Assembly: GCA_050084985.1 (NCBI GenBank)
Contig: JBITNC010000001.1
Coordinates: forward strand, 154,876,001-154,940,000
Source of the DNA: Nageia nagi
Taxonomy: Eukaryota > Pinophyta
Direction: 5' to 3'
Length of the DNA: 64,000 nt
This document shows, piece after piece, positions 11,750 to 23,843 of the stretch (position 1 is its first letter; each line of letters starts with the position of its first letter). The notes beneath the pieces were generated by a model, which worked only from the letters and a program-made list of their open reading frames with translations, did not search any database and had not been told where the DNA came from. Made by a program: the position numbers and the translations under genes.

Positions 11750-12440
11750 AAACTTCAAAGCATGAGTGCTATATGGAAGCCATGAAAGTGGAGTATGAGG
11801 CCCTTATAAAAAATGAAATTTAAAGCTTAGTTCCTTATCCCAATGAGAAGAATGTGATTGGTAACAAGTGTATCTACAAGATCAAGTACAATTTAGTTGA
11901 AGATATTGAGAAATATAAGGTAAGGTTAGTAGCCAAAGGTTTTGCTTAGAAATATGAAGTGGATTATGAGGAAGCCTTTACTCCTATGGAAAATATGCCT
12001 ACTATTAGAATAATCCTTTCCCTTTCAGTAGCTTAGGGATGGAAATTTCTCAACTTGACATCAAGAGTGCATTTTTCAATGGTGACTTAGATGTGGAAAT
12101 CTATATGAATCAACCAGAAGGTTTTATTATGGAAGAAAAAGAGTCTTTTATGTACAAGGTAAAGAAGTCATTATATGGAATTAAGGAAGCACCTAGAGCT
12201 TGGTACAAGAAGATTTTAGGATACTTTACTAACATTGGATTCTCCAAGTGCCTCTCTAACTATGATCTATATATGGTCAATCAAGGAAAAGTTATGGTCT
12301 TGATTCTCCTTCATGTGGATGATCTTTTGATTACTGGTAATAACGATGAAATTATACAAGCATACATATCTAAGCTTAAAGAAATATTTGAAATGACTAA
12401 TCTTAGTCTCTTGCACTACTACCTTGGAATGCAATTATAC
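11750..12440 (+). pseudogene. Copia A reverse transcriptase
   Basis: RVT_2-type reverse transcriptase. The order is 'YMEAMKVEYEAL', 'KYKVRLVAKGFA', then the first catalytic Asp in 'LDIKSAFFNGDLDVEIYMNQPEGF', 'KKSLYGIKEAPRAWY', and the active-site pair as 'HVDDLLITG' (YVDD with Tyr to His). 12039-12443 is open for 134 codons. A frameshift sits just before 12039 and stops interrupt the upstream part. Confidence 0.85.
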
Positions 12441-12599
12441 TAATACAAAGATTATACTTATCTTAATCAATCCAAGTTTATATCATGCATCTTATAAAAT
12501 TTTTGAATGGACTGTAGACATGCTCTTGAAATCACTATTTTCCTTAGCTTAACTCTTAGTTGGTAGATGCTATAGCTTATAAGTAACTAACTGGTAGTC

Positions 12600-13258
12600 T
12601 TTTTTATTTTACTATTTCTAGGTCAGATATTACCTTTGCAGTGAATATGATGGCACAATTCATACAAAAATCATATTTTGAGCACCTCAATTCTATTAAG
12701 AAAATCTTGAGGTATGTTGCATGGATGAAGGATATTGCTCTCAAGTATTCCAAGTTTCCCTCTTTTGGTCTCTTAGGGTTCTTAGATTTTGACTATGGGG
12801 GAGATAGAGATGATAGCAAATCAACCTTTGCATATGTGTTCAACATTAATTTAGGTGCTATCTCTTAGGATTCTAAGAAGTAGCCTATTATTTCTCTTTC
12901 CACCATAGAAGTTGAATATCAATCCATATCTTTTATAGGTCAGGAATTTATTTGGCTTAGGAATATTTTGAAAGAAATTAGGTATGAGCAAGTTAGCCCA
13001 TCTCTAATTTCTTCTAATAATCAATCAAATATTTCTTTCGCTAAGAATCTTATGTTCCATCATAGAATAAAACATGTGGAAATCCAATCCCATTTCATTA
13101 GGAAAAACATTCTTGATTGCATTATACACCTGGATTATTATCTATCATTCTTGAACTCGATTGATTTATTCACCAAGCCCCTTCTTGAAGCTCAATTTAG
13201 TAAGCTTAGGGATGTTATCAAGTATATAAAGTTACCCTCAAGGGGGAGTCAAGTTTGA
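12600..13258 (+). pseudogene. Copia A RNase H
   Basis: RNase H removes the RNA strand during cDNA synthesis. Recognisable segments are 'RSDITFAVNMMAQF', 'DFDYGGDRDDSKSTFAYVF' (first acidic site), 'ISLSTIEVEYQSI' (Glu site) and 'HRIKHVEIQSHFIRKNI' near the C-terminus. It ends at the stop at 13256-13258, after a polypurine-like AAGGGGGAG. Confidence 0.85.
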
Positions 13259-13352
13259 ATTCTTATGTTAAATTCATGTCCTTCATGGTAAGTTCACTCT
13301 ATCTGAGGAACTTATTTAATAATTTTTTGAGCAAATGATTTACCATCTTAAC

Positions 13353-13500
13353 ATTATTTAGTTATCCATTTGGAAGGAATTTGTATGTGTGTATAATGGA
13401 TATTTTGGTACTATTTAGTTATCCATGTGTGAGAAACTTGTATGTGTCTCTTAGCACTATTCAATTATCCATGTGTGAGGAACTCTTGTGTGCATTTTGT
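13353..13500 (+). repeat. three degenerate tandem units in Copia A 3' region
   Basis: CTATTTAGTTATCCATGTGT-type units start near 13353, 13411 and 13457 (spacing about 58 and 46 bp), between the RNase H stop and the polypurine tract. The remainder to 13985 is non-coding. Confidence 0.7.
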
Positions 13501-13985
13501 TATGCTCTATTTTGTAATGATAATTAACACATATTTTGTATATAGCAAATAATTATGATTATTGGCTTGACATCTTTGTGATGACTTATAGTGCACCATT
13601 GATCAATTTATGATGGCATTATTTGATTTATATATCCTTGTTGATATGAATGTGTTACATCTAACTAATATTGTTTTTTGAGTTACTTGTAACTTACAAG
13701 TTTCTTTTAAAATTGGAGGTTACTTACTTCAAATGTGCAGGCTCATGGAGACCTATTATGTCAACTTCTAGTTGGATGACTACTCTATGTACATTGAAAC
13801 CTATTATGGTTAATGATTGTATTGTAAAACATTTTTTAGAATTGTAAAGTAGTAAGTCTCAAATTGAGATCTTGCTTATTTCATAAAAATGTAAAAAGTT
13901 CTCATCTATGATTGTATCTATATGAAGGATAACTCTCTTACTCTATCTTTCTTCTCTCTTCTTATCTCTATCCCAATATTGCATT

Positions 13986-13994
13986 AAGGGGGAG
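13986..13994 (+). promoter_or_regulatory. polypurine tract of Copia A
   Basis: AAGGGGGAG lies directly before TGTTGGAATG, the classic Copia junction of polypurine tract and 3' LTR. Confidence 0.85.
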
Positions 13995-14541
13995 TGTTGG
14001 AATGTATAATGCATTATTGTAAAGGTTTGTATTATTTCTCTTTGTAAATTCACTAATACTTAATGGTATCACTAGATACCTTAAGTATTTAAGTGAATAT
14101 GATAATGTAAATTGTCTTACACTCCATCTCATGAGCACGCCCCTTGGGTAAAAGGGAGTAGCATGTCATGCCTTTGTATAATGGTTAAAGGGGTGGTCCA
14201 AAGGGGGATTTTGGCTTATAAATAGAAGGCCCCCTCTTTGTGATCACTCACCAATTTATGAAGCAAAGTTATGCTCTAAGATAGTGATTAGGAGATGAAA
14301 TTTGAAGTATTGTAATAGAGTTGTATTTGTGAATGAAGTGAGATCTTGTTAGTGGATGTACTCCTAGTTGGAGGAACTAATTTATACCTTAATTCACTTT
14401 GTAAGATTGATTTATGTTTTAGTATATTATTGATTGAGTGAAATTTCAAGAGATCTTGGTAGTTTAGGATTATGTTCTTTAAGGCATAAATCCTTTAAAT
14501 ATGCCTCATCCTCCCATGTGAGGTATAGTATATTTCCTTCA
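13995..14541 (+). repeat. 3' LTR of Copia A
   Basis: Starts TGTTGGAATG after the polypurine tract and ends at or near ..CCTTCA. A TATA box (TATAAATA) is at 14217-14224. A second copy, reverse-complemented, is at 62888-63296 and aligns from about 14094 to 14498, including the TATA box and the phrase ATGTACTCCTAGTTGGAGGA. The right end is inferred from the start of the unrelated minisatellite. Confidence 0.85.
14217..14224 (+). promoter_or_regulatory. TATA box in Copia A LTR
   Basis: TATAAATAG context, conserved at 63172-63179 (reverse strand) in the other LTR copy, supporting a real U3 promoter. Confidence 0.7.
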
Positions 14542-14800
14542 CCTAACATGGGGAATAGAAACTCCTTCAAGCTCAACATCTAATGGAAAGTCTCCCAAAT
14601 ACCCAGAATGAGGTGAAAATACTCCTTAAGGCCTAATGTGAGGGGTCTAGCTTCTTCAAGTCTCCATGTGGGGTGCCTAGCTCCTTTAAATCCCAATGAA
14701 AAGTGCCTATTCTCTCCAAGGCTCAAAATGGGGTTCCCAACTCCTCTAAGGCCCAACATGTAGTGTAGAAGGTATTCTAATCCCAACATAGCCCCTTTGA
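14542..14800 (-). repeat. 33-bp minisatellite in place of pol
   Basis: About eight degenerate units built on CTCAACATGGGGT and CCTCTAAGGCC. Because the period is about 33 bp, the minus strand stays open (69 codons, 14789-14580) as an 11-residue repeat. Probably non-coding. The equivalent array in copy B is at 44160-44600. Confidence 0.75.
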
Positions 14801-14989
14801 GCTCCTTGGAATGAAAAATGGGGTATGGGAGCTTCCTAATGATAATCTTATCCTGTTGAACACCTTTTTCATCTAATTTGATCCTATTTTCTACTTTATC
14901 CTTCTTCTAACACCACTTAATTACCTCTATGTGCTTATTATCCACCTATAGATAATCATCTCGAATCCCCTATAGTGTATGGGTCTTCC

Positions 14990-15300
14990 CATTAATCTTG
15001 AAACTCATAGTGAGTTTTTAATAATTGGTGTGAATGTAAACCAAATCAAATAACCACTATAGTTAGAATATAATATGAGAATTTCCATTTAGGGGGTAAA
15101 CATATAAGTTCTCCCTCATTATGTAGTTTTGTAATCTCACTCCAAATCTCTCAATGATGTGATCTATAAGTGTGAGTTTCCCATTGGCATTGAAAATTTT
15201 GAATCCTTTAGCTTTTAGATGCTTTTTCTCTACAAATCCTACATTAATGAAGCTATGGTATTCCTCTAAATGAATTAATACCATTACATCTTATATACAA
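14990..15300 (-). pseudogene. retropepsin-like protease, family B copy 1
   Basis: The minus-strand frame 15284-15063 aligns with the RVP_2 aspartic protease of gypsy elements. A start like VLID.GASHNFI is seen as 'VLIHLEEYHSFINVGF', then 'KLTLIDHIIERFGVRLQNY', then 'DLYVYPLNG..HII' before a QWL-type end. The catalytic Asp is replaced by His and the DSG triad is lost, so this copy is inactive. It follows gag on the same strand and is followed by the minisatellite. Confidence 0.7.
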
Positions 15301-15469
15301 TTTGGCCTACCCTACCATCTTTAAGGTGAGGTACTTATTCACCCCATGTAGTGAAGCATTCATGCTCCCTAAAGTTCCTTTTTCTTGTGATGCTTCTTGA
15401 TGTAGGATATCCATACTAATATCCATATTTGAATCATTAGAATCATCCTCTAAAAATACCTCTATGTAA

Positions 15470-17040
15470 TGCACCTATCCCTCACCTTGAAAATGGTACC
15501 GTGGCTCCCAAGTCTTCTTATAGTAGAAGCACTTGCCTTCCTCCCTCAACTTCTACTATGTCACTAAATACAATGGGTTTATTCGAGGTGGGGGAAATGT
15601 TTTGGATTTAATAAGCCCTTCTTTATTATAAAAAGGCTTTTGTATGATTATCCCCCTATACATATACCCTCCCTTGAGGGATTTTATCATTGACTCAAGA
15701 TCATATGTAGATCTAATAGCATCATTAAGGTTCTTAGGATGGGATACCTTGACCATTCCTTGTAATAGATCCATCAAACCCTTGATGAAGATAAATGTCA
15801 ACCATTCCTTCGGAATGTGGTGGATCATGACTATAATTTTCTTAAAATATAATAGATAATCATCCATAATTCCTTGTTACCTCAATGATGTTAAATCCTA
15901 GAAGTAGTCATTCTCCCTCTTCCATTCAAACCTCTTAACTAGCCACCTAGCAAACTCATCATAAGAGGTTATGAGTGAATAATCTTGGTTGATCATCCCA
16001 TGTTGCTACCACTATAGGGTATCACCCTCAAAATTTAAATATGCAAAATGAATCTCATCCTCCTCCATCATGTTTGGGATCAAGGTGAAGTAATTTTGTA
16101 GTCTGTGCAACCATGCCCTAGTAGTCATCTTCTTCCCATCATACATTTGTACCTACATATTATTTATTTCTTACCATAAGTATCTCTTATCTCCACATGA
16201 GCTACTAGGAGTGTATGGTCCATGCAAGCTTCTTCCCTTCAACCTTAGGAGTGTATGGTCCATCCAAGCTTCTTCCCTTCAACCCTAGGATTTCTAAGTA
16301 ACAATTGAAGTTGACATCTCTCTTCAACCTTGGATCAAACATGGAATACTCCCTCAAAATCTAATTTAGTTCTAGTGGACCAAGAACCCTATTTTTTATT
16401 TCCTCCCTAGACTTCTTTAAAAATATGTGCTTGGATAGCTTGGGGATAATGGTTTGCTCCCCCATCCTGCCAACATCCTCCTCTAGGTACTCCCTAAGAG
16501 TGGATTAGTACCTTATGATGCTTGGTGCAAATGGAACCTCAAGAATATGGGTTCTAGATGCACCATAGATCCATGGTGAGTAGACTCTTAATCTCTCAAA
16601 CTATGGCATCTCCCCATGATTGGCTCCTAATCTTCCCTATCCTCCTCCTATAGCTCCTCTTTATCATATTTGATAGGATATGGGGACTAATTTATCTCTT
16701 AATATCCTCACAAACCCTCATATATATGTTTAGCTATCATTGTATAGTGGTGATAATACTATTCATGTTATTGATAGTCAAAATGAGTTCATTCAACTTT
16801 TATTCAGGTGTGGAATCTTGAACCAAAGTTGAACTTCTTATTCTAGCTACCATGGATCTCATCCTTGGCTCATCCTATTCCTCTTTGAATGCCCATTCAT
16901 TTGGTACCTCATTCATCCATTATCATCAATCCTCCTCATGGATAGCCGTAGAAGGTGTCTCCTCTATGTGTGACTTTCTACTTTTCCTTATGGATTCCAT
17001 CTCTTTGAGTGTTATATCTAGTGTAGTAATAATGTACTAT
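15470..17040 (-). pseudogene. gypsy-type gag, family B copy 1
   Basis: The minus strand gives a Retrotrans_gag domain: 'AWLHRLQNYFTLIPNMMEEDE' (about 16130-16060), 'WWQHGMINQDYSLITSYDEFAR', 'RFEWKRENDYF', then 'EWLTFIFIKGLMDLL' and a linker (15867-15556). The N-terminus near 16990-17040 has 'ITLKEMESIRKSRKS', matching copy B ('GREMESVRRSERS'). A knuckle of the CxxC..W.PGHxCxGK type is expected near 15480-15550 but is degraded. There are several stops and at least one shift. Confidence 0.75.
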
Positions 17041-17070
17041 AGGTCTCATATATAGGCTGGTCAAATCCAA

Positions 17071-17082
17071 GCTCTAATACCA
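17071..17082 (-). promoter_or_regulatory. primer-binding site (initiator tRNA-Met type)
   Basis: On the minus strand TGGTATTAGAGC, one base from the usual plant TGGTATCAGAGC, lies one base inside the LTR end. Confidence 0.85.
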
Positions 17083-17083
17083 T

Positions 17084-18227
17084 TGTAAGGATCCAAATAC
17101 AAACTCAAGTGAAATTAAGTAAATTCAATTCAACCAACCCTAACCATGCAAATATGCCAGCATTTAGATACAATTAGCAGATATCAATCAACACAAGCTC
17201 ATAATGCCAACATATGGCTTACACATGCAAGAATAGATAATCAAACCATAATGTTGCAATAGAAAGGCATACATAAGATAAATATGGTGATCTAATACCC
17301 AATGATTGTATATAAGATATATGATGCTCAATAATACAATAATAAGCCTAATAGGGATAACATTAGACTCAAGGACCCATATAGTAAAATCTATGTATCC
17401 CTAATGCTAGATGATCAAGTAGAACCATGGGACAACCTCACTCCCTTATAATTGGAATCATCTCCACCAAAGGATCCCCTTGAAACCTTGGATTCCAATT
17501 GCATGGTAGAAGCTCAACCTTGTAATACCATTGAATGGGCAAGGGTGTTGTACCAATGTCATAGATAATCAAGATCCCTCATCATAGATGTTTCACCTAA
17601 GGGATTACTTATCATTAATAAGTCTTATTTCCCTTTTTATGATATGAAGTATAATAATAATTAGGTAATCACATAATGAGGTTCTAATGTCTCTTTATAT
17701 ACTCATCTATGTTTGGATCTAACCTAGGAGTCATCACCTAGCTCCTTAATCCCAACGTTAGACTCCTAGGTCCCCATAATTCCTAATGTGGGTGCCTAGG
17801 GGTTATACATGTCAATATGAGGGCTTACGGTGCCTTAAGTACCAATGTGCAAGTCTAGGAGTGCCACGCATGCCCATGTGGGTTTAGGAGTCATGTGTGG
17901 GGTCTAAGTGTCATGCTAGGCCAATGTGTAGGTCTAGGAGCCTCCCTAAGGATGGCGTATGCATATAAGTGCTCATGCATCCATCTAAGTATAGATAAAA
18001 CCTTGGTATTCCCATAATAAATATTAATATATTCAATTATAACAATTACACCCAATCTAAGCTTGAGAGGGAGATGTACCACTTGGGGCTCACACTAGGG
18101 TATTTTAACCCATTAATTCTTCTATCCCAAGTTACCATATGAAAGTGTAATGCAATAATAAAATATATTTCAAGAATAATCCATTAGATTCCATAATTAA
18201 TTATAATCACACAAGGGATATGTCATA
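17084..18227 (-). repeat. 5' LTR of family B copy 1
   Basis: Aligns with the LTRs at 42540-43768 and 47041-47547 plus 53345-54073: shared ends (GGATCC..TTACA on the minus strand next to the primer site, TATGACAT.. at the other end), a TATA-like site (about 17693-17701) and a run of degenerate ~32-bp units carrying CCAATGTGGG (about 17740-17950). All copies begin TATGA rather than TG on the minus strand. Confidence 0.8.
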
Positions 18228-19095
18228 AGTGGAGGTCTAGGGGGCCACTAGGAGGTGGGCTTAAAGGACCATGAGATGAACTAATCACAAATAATCTAGT
18301 GCATGAAAGGAGTATATCATTTGATGTATCAATATATGGAGATGACCTAGGATGAAGCAAGGGTTCCTCATAATACATTATATTAGGTGCCTCATCAAAT
18401 ATATAAAGTGCAAATGGATGTAGTGGATGATACCTAGTGATAAGAGACATGGGGATATCCCATATGTGACCCTCCCTTTCTTCATCCTTAGGAATCAAAG
18501 ATTAGTAAACCTCTATAATGGGAGGTAATGATGGTGATAGGACTATCTTGATAGAAAATTGAGCTTCCTAGAACTCCTAATATAAGTTTTGTACCATGGG
18601 ATCGCTCATGAATATCTCCTGCTCATATATGTATGGCTTTACATTACAGATAGGAATATGATAGAAACTAGGTCGGGGACATTCTATAAGATTCTTGGAA
18701 CCATGTTGTGGAACATGATATGTATCAATATGTGAATGGTCAATATGATGATAGGATGTGGAATTATCTATATCATGATGTGGAACATGGCATGACTCAA
18801 CATGTGAGGTACTAGCCCTATGATATGCCATATGATCTTTGCCCTCCATCTGAGGGGTGGACTCAAGAACATTAAACCTCTCTAATTTCTAATCAAAATA
18901 GAGTCAAGTTGATGAATTAATGGACTCATGTTGAGGTGAGTGGTGAGGTGTATCTAAAAAAATATGTGATACATGAAAATATGGAAGAGGATTTATTTGA
19001 ATAATATCATTATTATGTTCCTCTTCTTCATGTGCTCAAGCTCTAAGTTGACCTCTAGTTGTGACCATATGTACGGGCCAAGGATTCTCATCCAT
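18228..19095 (-). pseudogene. 290-codon frame of unknown function, His-rich
   Basis: From a minus-strand ATG at 19095 ('MDENPWPVHMVTTRGQLRA') one frame holds to the border of the LTR at 18227. It is broken only by about five in-frame stops and no frameshift. A central section (about 18690-18830) is rich in His with repeated HVP and HID motifs ('SYHHIDHSHIDTYHVPQH'). The C-terminus is Pro-rich ('PLSPPPSGPLDLHL'). I do not recognise the family. The preserved frame suggests a once-functional protein, perhaps a gag-like or accessory frame of an element into which family B copy 1 inserted, since the frame runs right up to its LTR. There is no polypurine tract at the border, so the LTR is not the 3' LTR of this frame. 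Confidence 0.45.
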
Positions 19096-21790
19096 GGTAC
19101 ATGTGTATATGTCATTAAGAAACAAGAGGTAAATGGATTTATTTGAGAACCTTTAAATAAAATTTAAAGTGTACAAGTAATGAAATAATATGAAAAAGTA
19201 ATAAATCACCCAACAACAAGCCTATAATTTTGTTACAAGAAATCTTATTTAATGTGTATGCACGTAATGTCACAAAGCATAAGTGATAAAACCCACTTCA
19301 AAGGATAAATCTAAATGATGAGAAAGCAATGGTGATAGATAGAAAATTTGTTTATGTTTCTAATTGCTTCTTTTTTCAATTTCATTCAATATTTTTAGTG
19401 AGGATTTCTTTTAAAATGCACTTATATATTTAGACACAACCTTTTTATGTTTCACTAAAAATGATACTATCAAGTGCTAACAAGGTAAGGATCAATCTCT
19501 AAGGGTGTAAAATGTTATGCAAAGGTACTCAAGTACCTTTATAGGAAGATATCCTCAATAAAGGGTGCTCCCACTTTAGTTTTCAACTTTGAGTATGCGT
19601 TACATCATGGGAGTAATATCCACATACCCTAGATACTCCCTAGGTGTGTGAGGGACTTTAATGCAAGTAAGAAAAATGTAATATAGCTCTATGATGATAT
19701 GTAATACACTTAAACCCCAATTTTTGTCTTTTCAACATGAAATAAATGCACTCCCACCCAAGTATGATAAATAAGAAATATTTTTATTTCTTTTTCAAAT
19801 GACAAATAATGCAAAGATAGTAAGCTTTCATATGCAAACAACAATGACAAAAGACACACTAGTAGCAAAGAAAACACTTTTGTAAGATTTGTATTTTAAA
19901 CACTAAAGTAGATTCCAATATTTATGTAACAATCATACCTAATATGAAATAAAAATTCACTAAATAAATGTTAATCCTAGAGTGAAGAGAATAAGCAAAT
20001 AGTATGTACCAAATGTTGGAAAAAATTCATTGACTCATTGATGCAAAAACATTCCTTCTCTCTCTAAACTTGATGAGTGCAAGATAGTTTACAAGCCTCT
20101 ACCATATGATCATCCACTATAGGGAAGACTATATTAATATTCCAAGTCATCTAGATGATCATAAGTTATTTAAATGACCATAATGCACTCAAATATAAAA
20201 TTTTAAAATTAGAAATAAATGCTAAAATTGATATCTTATAACAAGGATGAAAGATGATTAATGTGATAAGGACACATAGACCAAAATAGACAAGGGAATA
20301 TTTTCAATAATACAAATTTGGCACTAAGTGCAAAACAAACTAAAAATAAAGCCTTAAAATTAATGTAGATAGAATCATCCTAAATAGGGATGACTAAAAA
20401 GTCACTCGAGTGACACATGTCATCCTAAAAAGGGGCAATTTACATTCAAGGTTGATCTGTAGAGGTATGATTTACTCTATACTTAAAATGGACCTTTAAG
20501 AATTTCAAATTAGGTTATATTTGAGCCTAGTAGGTTATCCTGCAAATTTGAGCAAAAATCAATAACATGAATTCTTTGAAAATGAGGGAAACATTCACAA
20601 TTTAAAGTTCATAAAAATAAGGTAGAAAGGCTTAGAAAATCCCTTATCTTGTGAGCCTAGGACTAGTAGGATCCCACCATGATTTCCATTTATAAATTCT
20701 TGAAATACTTGCACCTTAACCACTCAAAACACCTATGAATAATTTCAAGGATCTTGATACATTTGTATCTAATTTTCCTATGCGAGTTATGAAAAATTGA
20801 CAAAGATAAAGTTTAGAGTATGTCCTTTGATGTTCAATGTTGCAAGAAGCTATCTAGACCTTAAAGGAAACATAAAATTTTATGGGAGACTTTTAATCAC
20901 AATTCCTTGGGACCTTATGACCATTCACATGGGGTGAAACCCCAACTCAATAAGATTGCAAGCCTCATTTTTCCTTAATCAAGTGGATAATAGAAATAAA
21001 TGATATGCCTATTTTGCAAGTATGATGTAAAGCCTTTGCCTAAAGTAATCAAATAATGCAAATGAAAAGGGTTATAAGATTTAAAAAAATGGATCTAAGG
21101 CCAAAAATGCTAATTAAATAATAAAAATGCCTCAAAGCCTAAGGTTTAGAACTTAAAGGTCAAACCCTAAGTTGAAACCCTAAGTATTAAATCTAGCCTA
21201 TGTATGACTATATGCCAAACAGTGATAAATACATAATATAAGAGAGGATAGAAGTCTTTAATATGGATTTATTTAAAATATAAACCTACAATAACTTATG
21301 AAATCAAAGATCAATATCATGAGAACTTTAATCAACCAAAAGATACCTCAATCTATGGAGCATGGAGAAGTAATACCAAGGCATGAATATGGAGGCTCAA
21401 ATATTGATGTAAACCCTTGAAGATGATGTCACTTCCTAAAAACTATGTGAAAATAAGTACAATAATTTTAGAGCTCATGGACAAGTATGTATAACCTATA
21501 AAAGTGAGCTTCAATTACCTTTTATAGACATCTGACAAGATTTCTTGGATGATTGACTTGCAGGATTATCTGAACAATTATCCAATCGTATAGAAGAATG
21601 GAACCAAAGTGTAAGAAATGACTTAAAGGACAAAATACTGTCATTTGAACCTATCAACATTATATCAACATGATATTACATGATAGCATAAATATTATAA
21701 ATATCAATAAAACACCAACAACAAGGTAAAATACAATTTTATGGTATTTACAAATTATACTTATATACCATAATTTATCGATGTAATATG
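19096..21790. other. 2.7 kb without recognisable gene
   Basis: AT-rich and stop-dense in all frames. No LTR ends, polypurine tract or domains were recognised. It may be the leader of whatever element carried the 290-codon frame. Confidence 0.4.
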
Positions 21791-21879
21791 ATAATAATTA
21801 TTCATGTATTTGAATTATTGATAGCTATCTTTTATTAGACCCATATGACTACATGTAGATAATATACTAACAAATGTAA

Positions 21880-22545
21880 CATCATCTAGATTAATGCCTA
21901 CATATTTCATTTATTTAAATAGTTTGATGGATTCCTTACTATAACCATTTCTTCCATACCCTATAATCATTGCAGTCTAGGAAATCATTCATTCATAATG
22001 TATATTTTCAAACAAAACCCTTGCCTCCTTAATATTTCTACATTTTGAATATATGTTTATTAAAGATATTATCATAATTACATGTGAAAGAAATCAACAT
22101 CTAGTTATTTGTTTATGAATATCTATGCTTCATTTTATAGTTATAAATGTTTTATATACATTCAAAGAGTAATTACAAAAGTTATTGAATTTGGTCTAAA
22201 ACTAGTTAAATGCATTTTCTAAAAATACTTAAAGCCTATAAACCATACTCATTCTATGCATATGCTTTTATCATTCCATTGCATAATATTAAATTTCTTT
22301 GAGGTATTTCTTTAAAAAGATTCATTTTCTCATCAAGAAACTCATCATGTCAATATGCTCCAATCATTGCAATCCATGAGACCATGTCTCTATGCTACAT
22401 TTCCTATAAAGGATTTTCAACTTCCTTAAGAAGCCTAATCTAGTCATATATTATACTCAGTGAATTCCATGAGATTATATCTCTCCATTACATTTTGTCA
22501 AATAGTTTATAGGCCTTATATATGATTCTAAACTTTGCATACATA
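21880..22545 (-). pseudogene. PPR protein gene relic, copy 1
   Basis: Pentatricopeptide-repeat proteins bind organellar RNA. Minus-strand translation shows successive PLS-class PPR motifs: 'AYKLFDKM', 'RDIISWNSLSII', 'HRDMVSWIAMIGAY', 'LFKEIPQRNLILCNGMIKAY', then 'INIYSKCRNIKEARVLFENI' and 'TAMIIGYGRNGYSKESIKLF'. The frame is held over most of the 650 bp, with about a dozen stops, several at Gln or Trp positions. Only an internal part of a PPR gene is present, with no start, no E/DYW domain and no end seen. It is the only host-type coding relic in this part of the window. A partial duplicate lies at 23505-28735. Confidence 0.85.
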
Positions 22546-22549
22546 TCTT

Positions 22550-23500
22550 TTGATGATGTTGAGTTAGAACATGTCTTTCATTTGATAGAACACTACTATT
22601 TCATTGCATTTACTTACCTTTTTATTTTTAATTTAATTTTATTCACTTTATGTAGATAAATACCTATTTAATTTTTATTTAATAAATTAATTTAATTTAC
22701 ATGAAATGATAAATATAATTTAAATCAACATATATGTTTTGGTTTGTTTATGGAATTATATTCTACATGCTAATTTTTTTACAATAATATTAATGAGTAT
22801 AATTTAGATTTTTATAATTATTATAATTTTAAAATAAATAATGATTAATAAGTATATAATGAAGAAATCAATTACAAGTTTATAGTTGTACATTCTTTGT
22901 ATTTTTTTAATTGATGAGATTATTTTTTATTTTTACTTTTACTTCATTATTAGTTATTCATGTTTGTATTTGTAATTTGAATAATGAATATAATATATAG
23001 TGTTGTATTAAGAGCTAATAATTGTGTGATAAAATTTTTATTGCATATTTATTACTAAATTTTTTAAGCAAGTATAAAATAAAATTATAACAAGTTAAGT
23101 TGTCATTTCTTTATAGTGAGCATATATTTTGCATTTATATATTTATAAAATGAGTTCAATATATGGTCTGCATTGATTTGTAAGGATTTAATAATATACA
23201 AGTTATTTCTATTTATGAACATCCTAATTTTTATAAACCAATAGTATCATCATGTTTTGTCTCAATGATTGATACTAATAATTAATTATCTAACATCAAT
23301 ATATTTATTCCATAAGATAATGATTGAGAATGACATGTTCACTTGATAAACCTTATTAGCTAATGATAATACTTATCCATATTTGCTTGATATTATTTTA
23401 TGATTTATCAACTTAATAAAAATGGATTTTATTTGTTGAAGATGACCCTTATATGCTTCATGATAAATTTATATATATTTGATGATGTTTTGTGATTTAA
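22550..23500. other. very AT-rich spacer between PPR copies
   Basis: Long A/T runs and no coding signal (notably 22630-23100). It separates two directly repeated PPR relics. Confidence 0.5.
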
Positions 23501-23504
23501 ATTT

Positions 23505-23838
23505 TGCTCTTGATGATATCATGGTCTAGACTCAAGCCTAATTATTCTATTTATTCAAATATTATGATGGCTTCCTTCCTACAACCATTCCTTGCATACC
23601 ATGGAATAATTGCAATCCATATAATTGTTCATTTGTAACATATCTTATCAAAGAAAAACCTTTGTTTTTTAATGATCCCACATTTTGCATACATGTCTAT
23701 CAAGGTTGTTATCAAAATTAAATGTAAAAAAAAACCCACATCTAATTATTTATATATGAATGTTCATGCCCTACTTTAAAGTCATAAAAGTTTTAAATAT
23801 AGCCAAAATACTTGCAATAATTAGTGAATTTAGTCTAA
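23505..23838 (-). pseudogene. PPR gene relic, copy 2 (left part)
   Basis: The minus strand shows 'IDMYAKCGIIKKQRFFFDKI' and 'IWIAIIPWYARNGCRKEAII', PPR motifs homologous to 21900-22060 of copy 1. Nucleotide similarity with copy 1 continues to the left edge of element G at 23843 and resumes at 28505. Stops are present. Confidence 0.8.
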
Positions 23839-23843
23839 AATTA
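23839..23843. repeat. target-site duplication of element G (AATTA)
   Basis: AATTA here and at 28505-28509, immediately outside the LTRs. The paralogous PPR copy 1 near 22200-22215 shows the uninterrupted sequence. Confidence 0.9.

Larger units (their letters stand above)
9368..14541 (+). mobile_element. Copia element A (5' LTR missing)
   Basis: Gag, protease, integrase, RT and RNase H follow in the Ty1/copia order (integrase before RT), with a 3' untranslated part, a polypurine tract and a 3' LTR. The coding region has both stops and several frameshifts, so the copy is old. A second, minus-strand LTR fragment of the same family lies at 62888-63296. The right border at 14541 abuts the minisatellite of the next element. 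Confidence 0.85.
14542..18227 (-). mobile_element. gag-protease-only gypsy-type element, family B, copy 1 (3' LTR lost)
   Basis: Read on the minus strand: 5' LTR (18227-17084), primer-binding site, gag, protease, then directly a minisatellite with no RT, RNase H or integrase. The left LTR is missing because Copia A abuts at 14541. The order and the absence of pol match the complete copy B at 42540-54073, so the lack of pol is a family trait and not a local deletion. Such elements are known as TR-GAGs and depend on other elements for enzymes. Confidence 0.8.
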
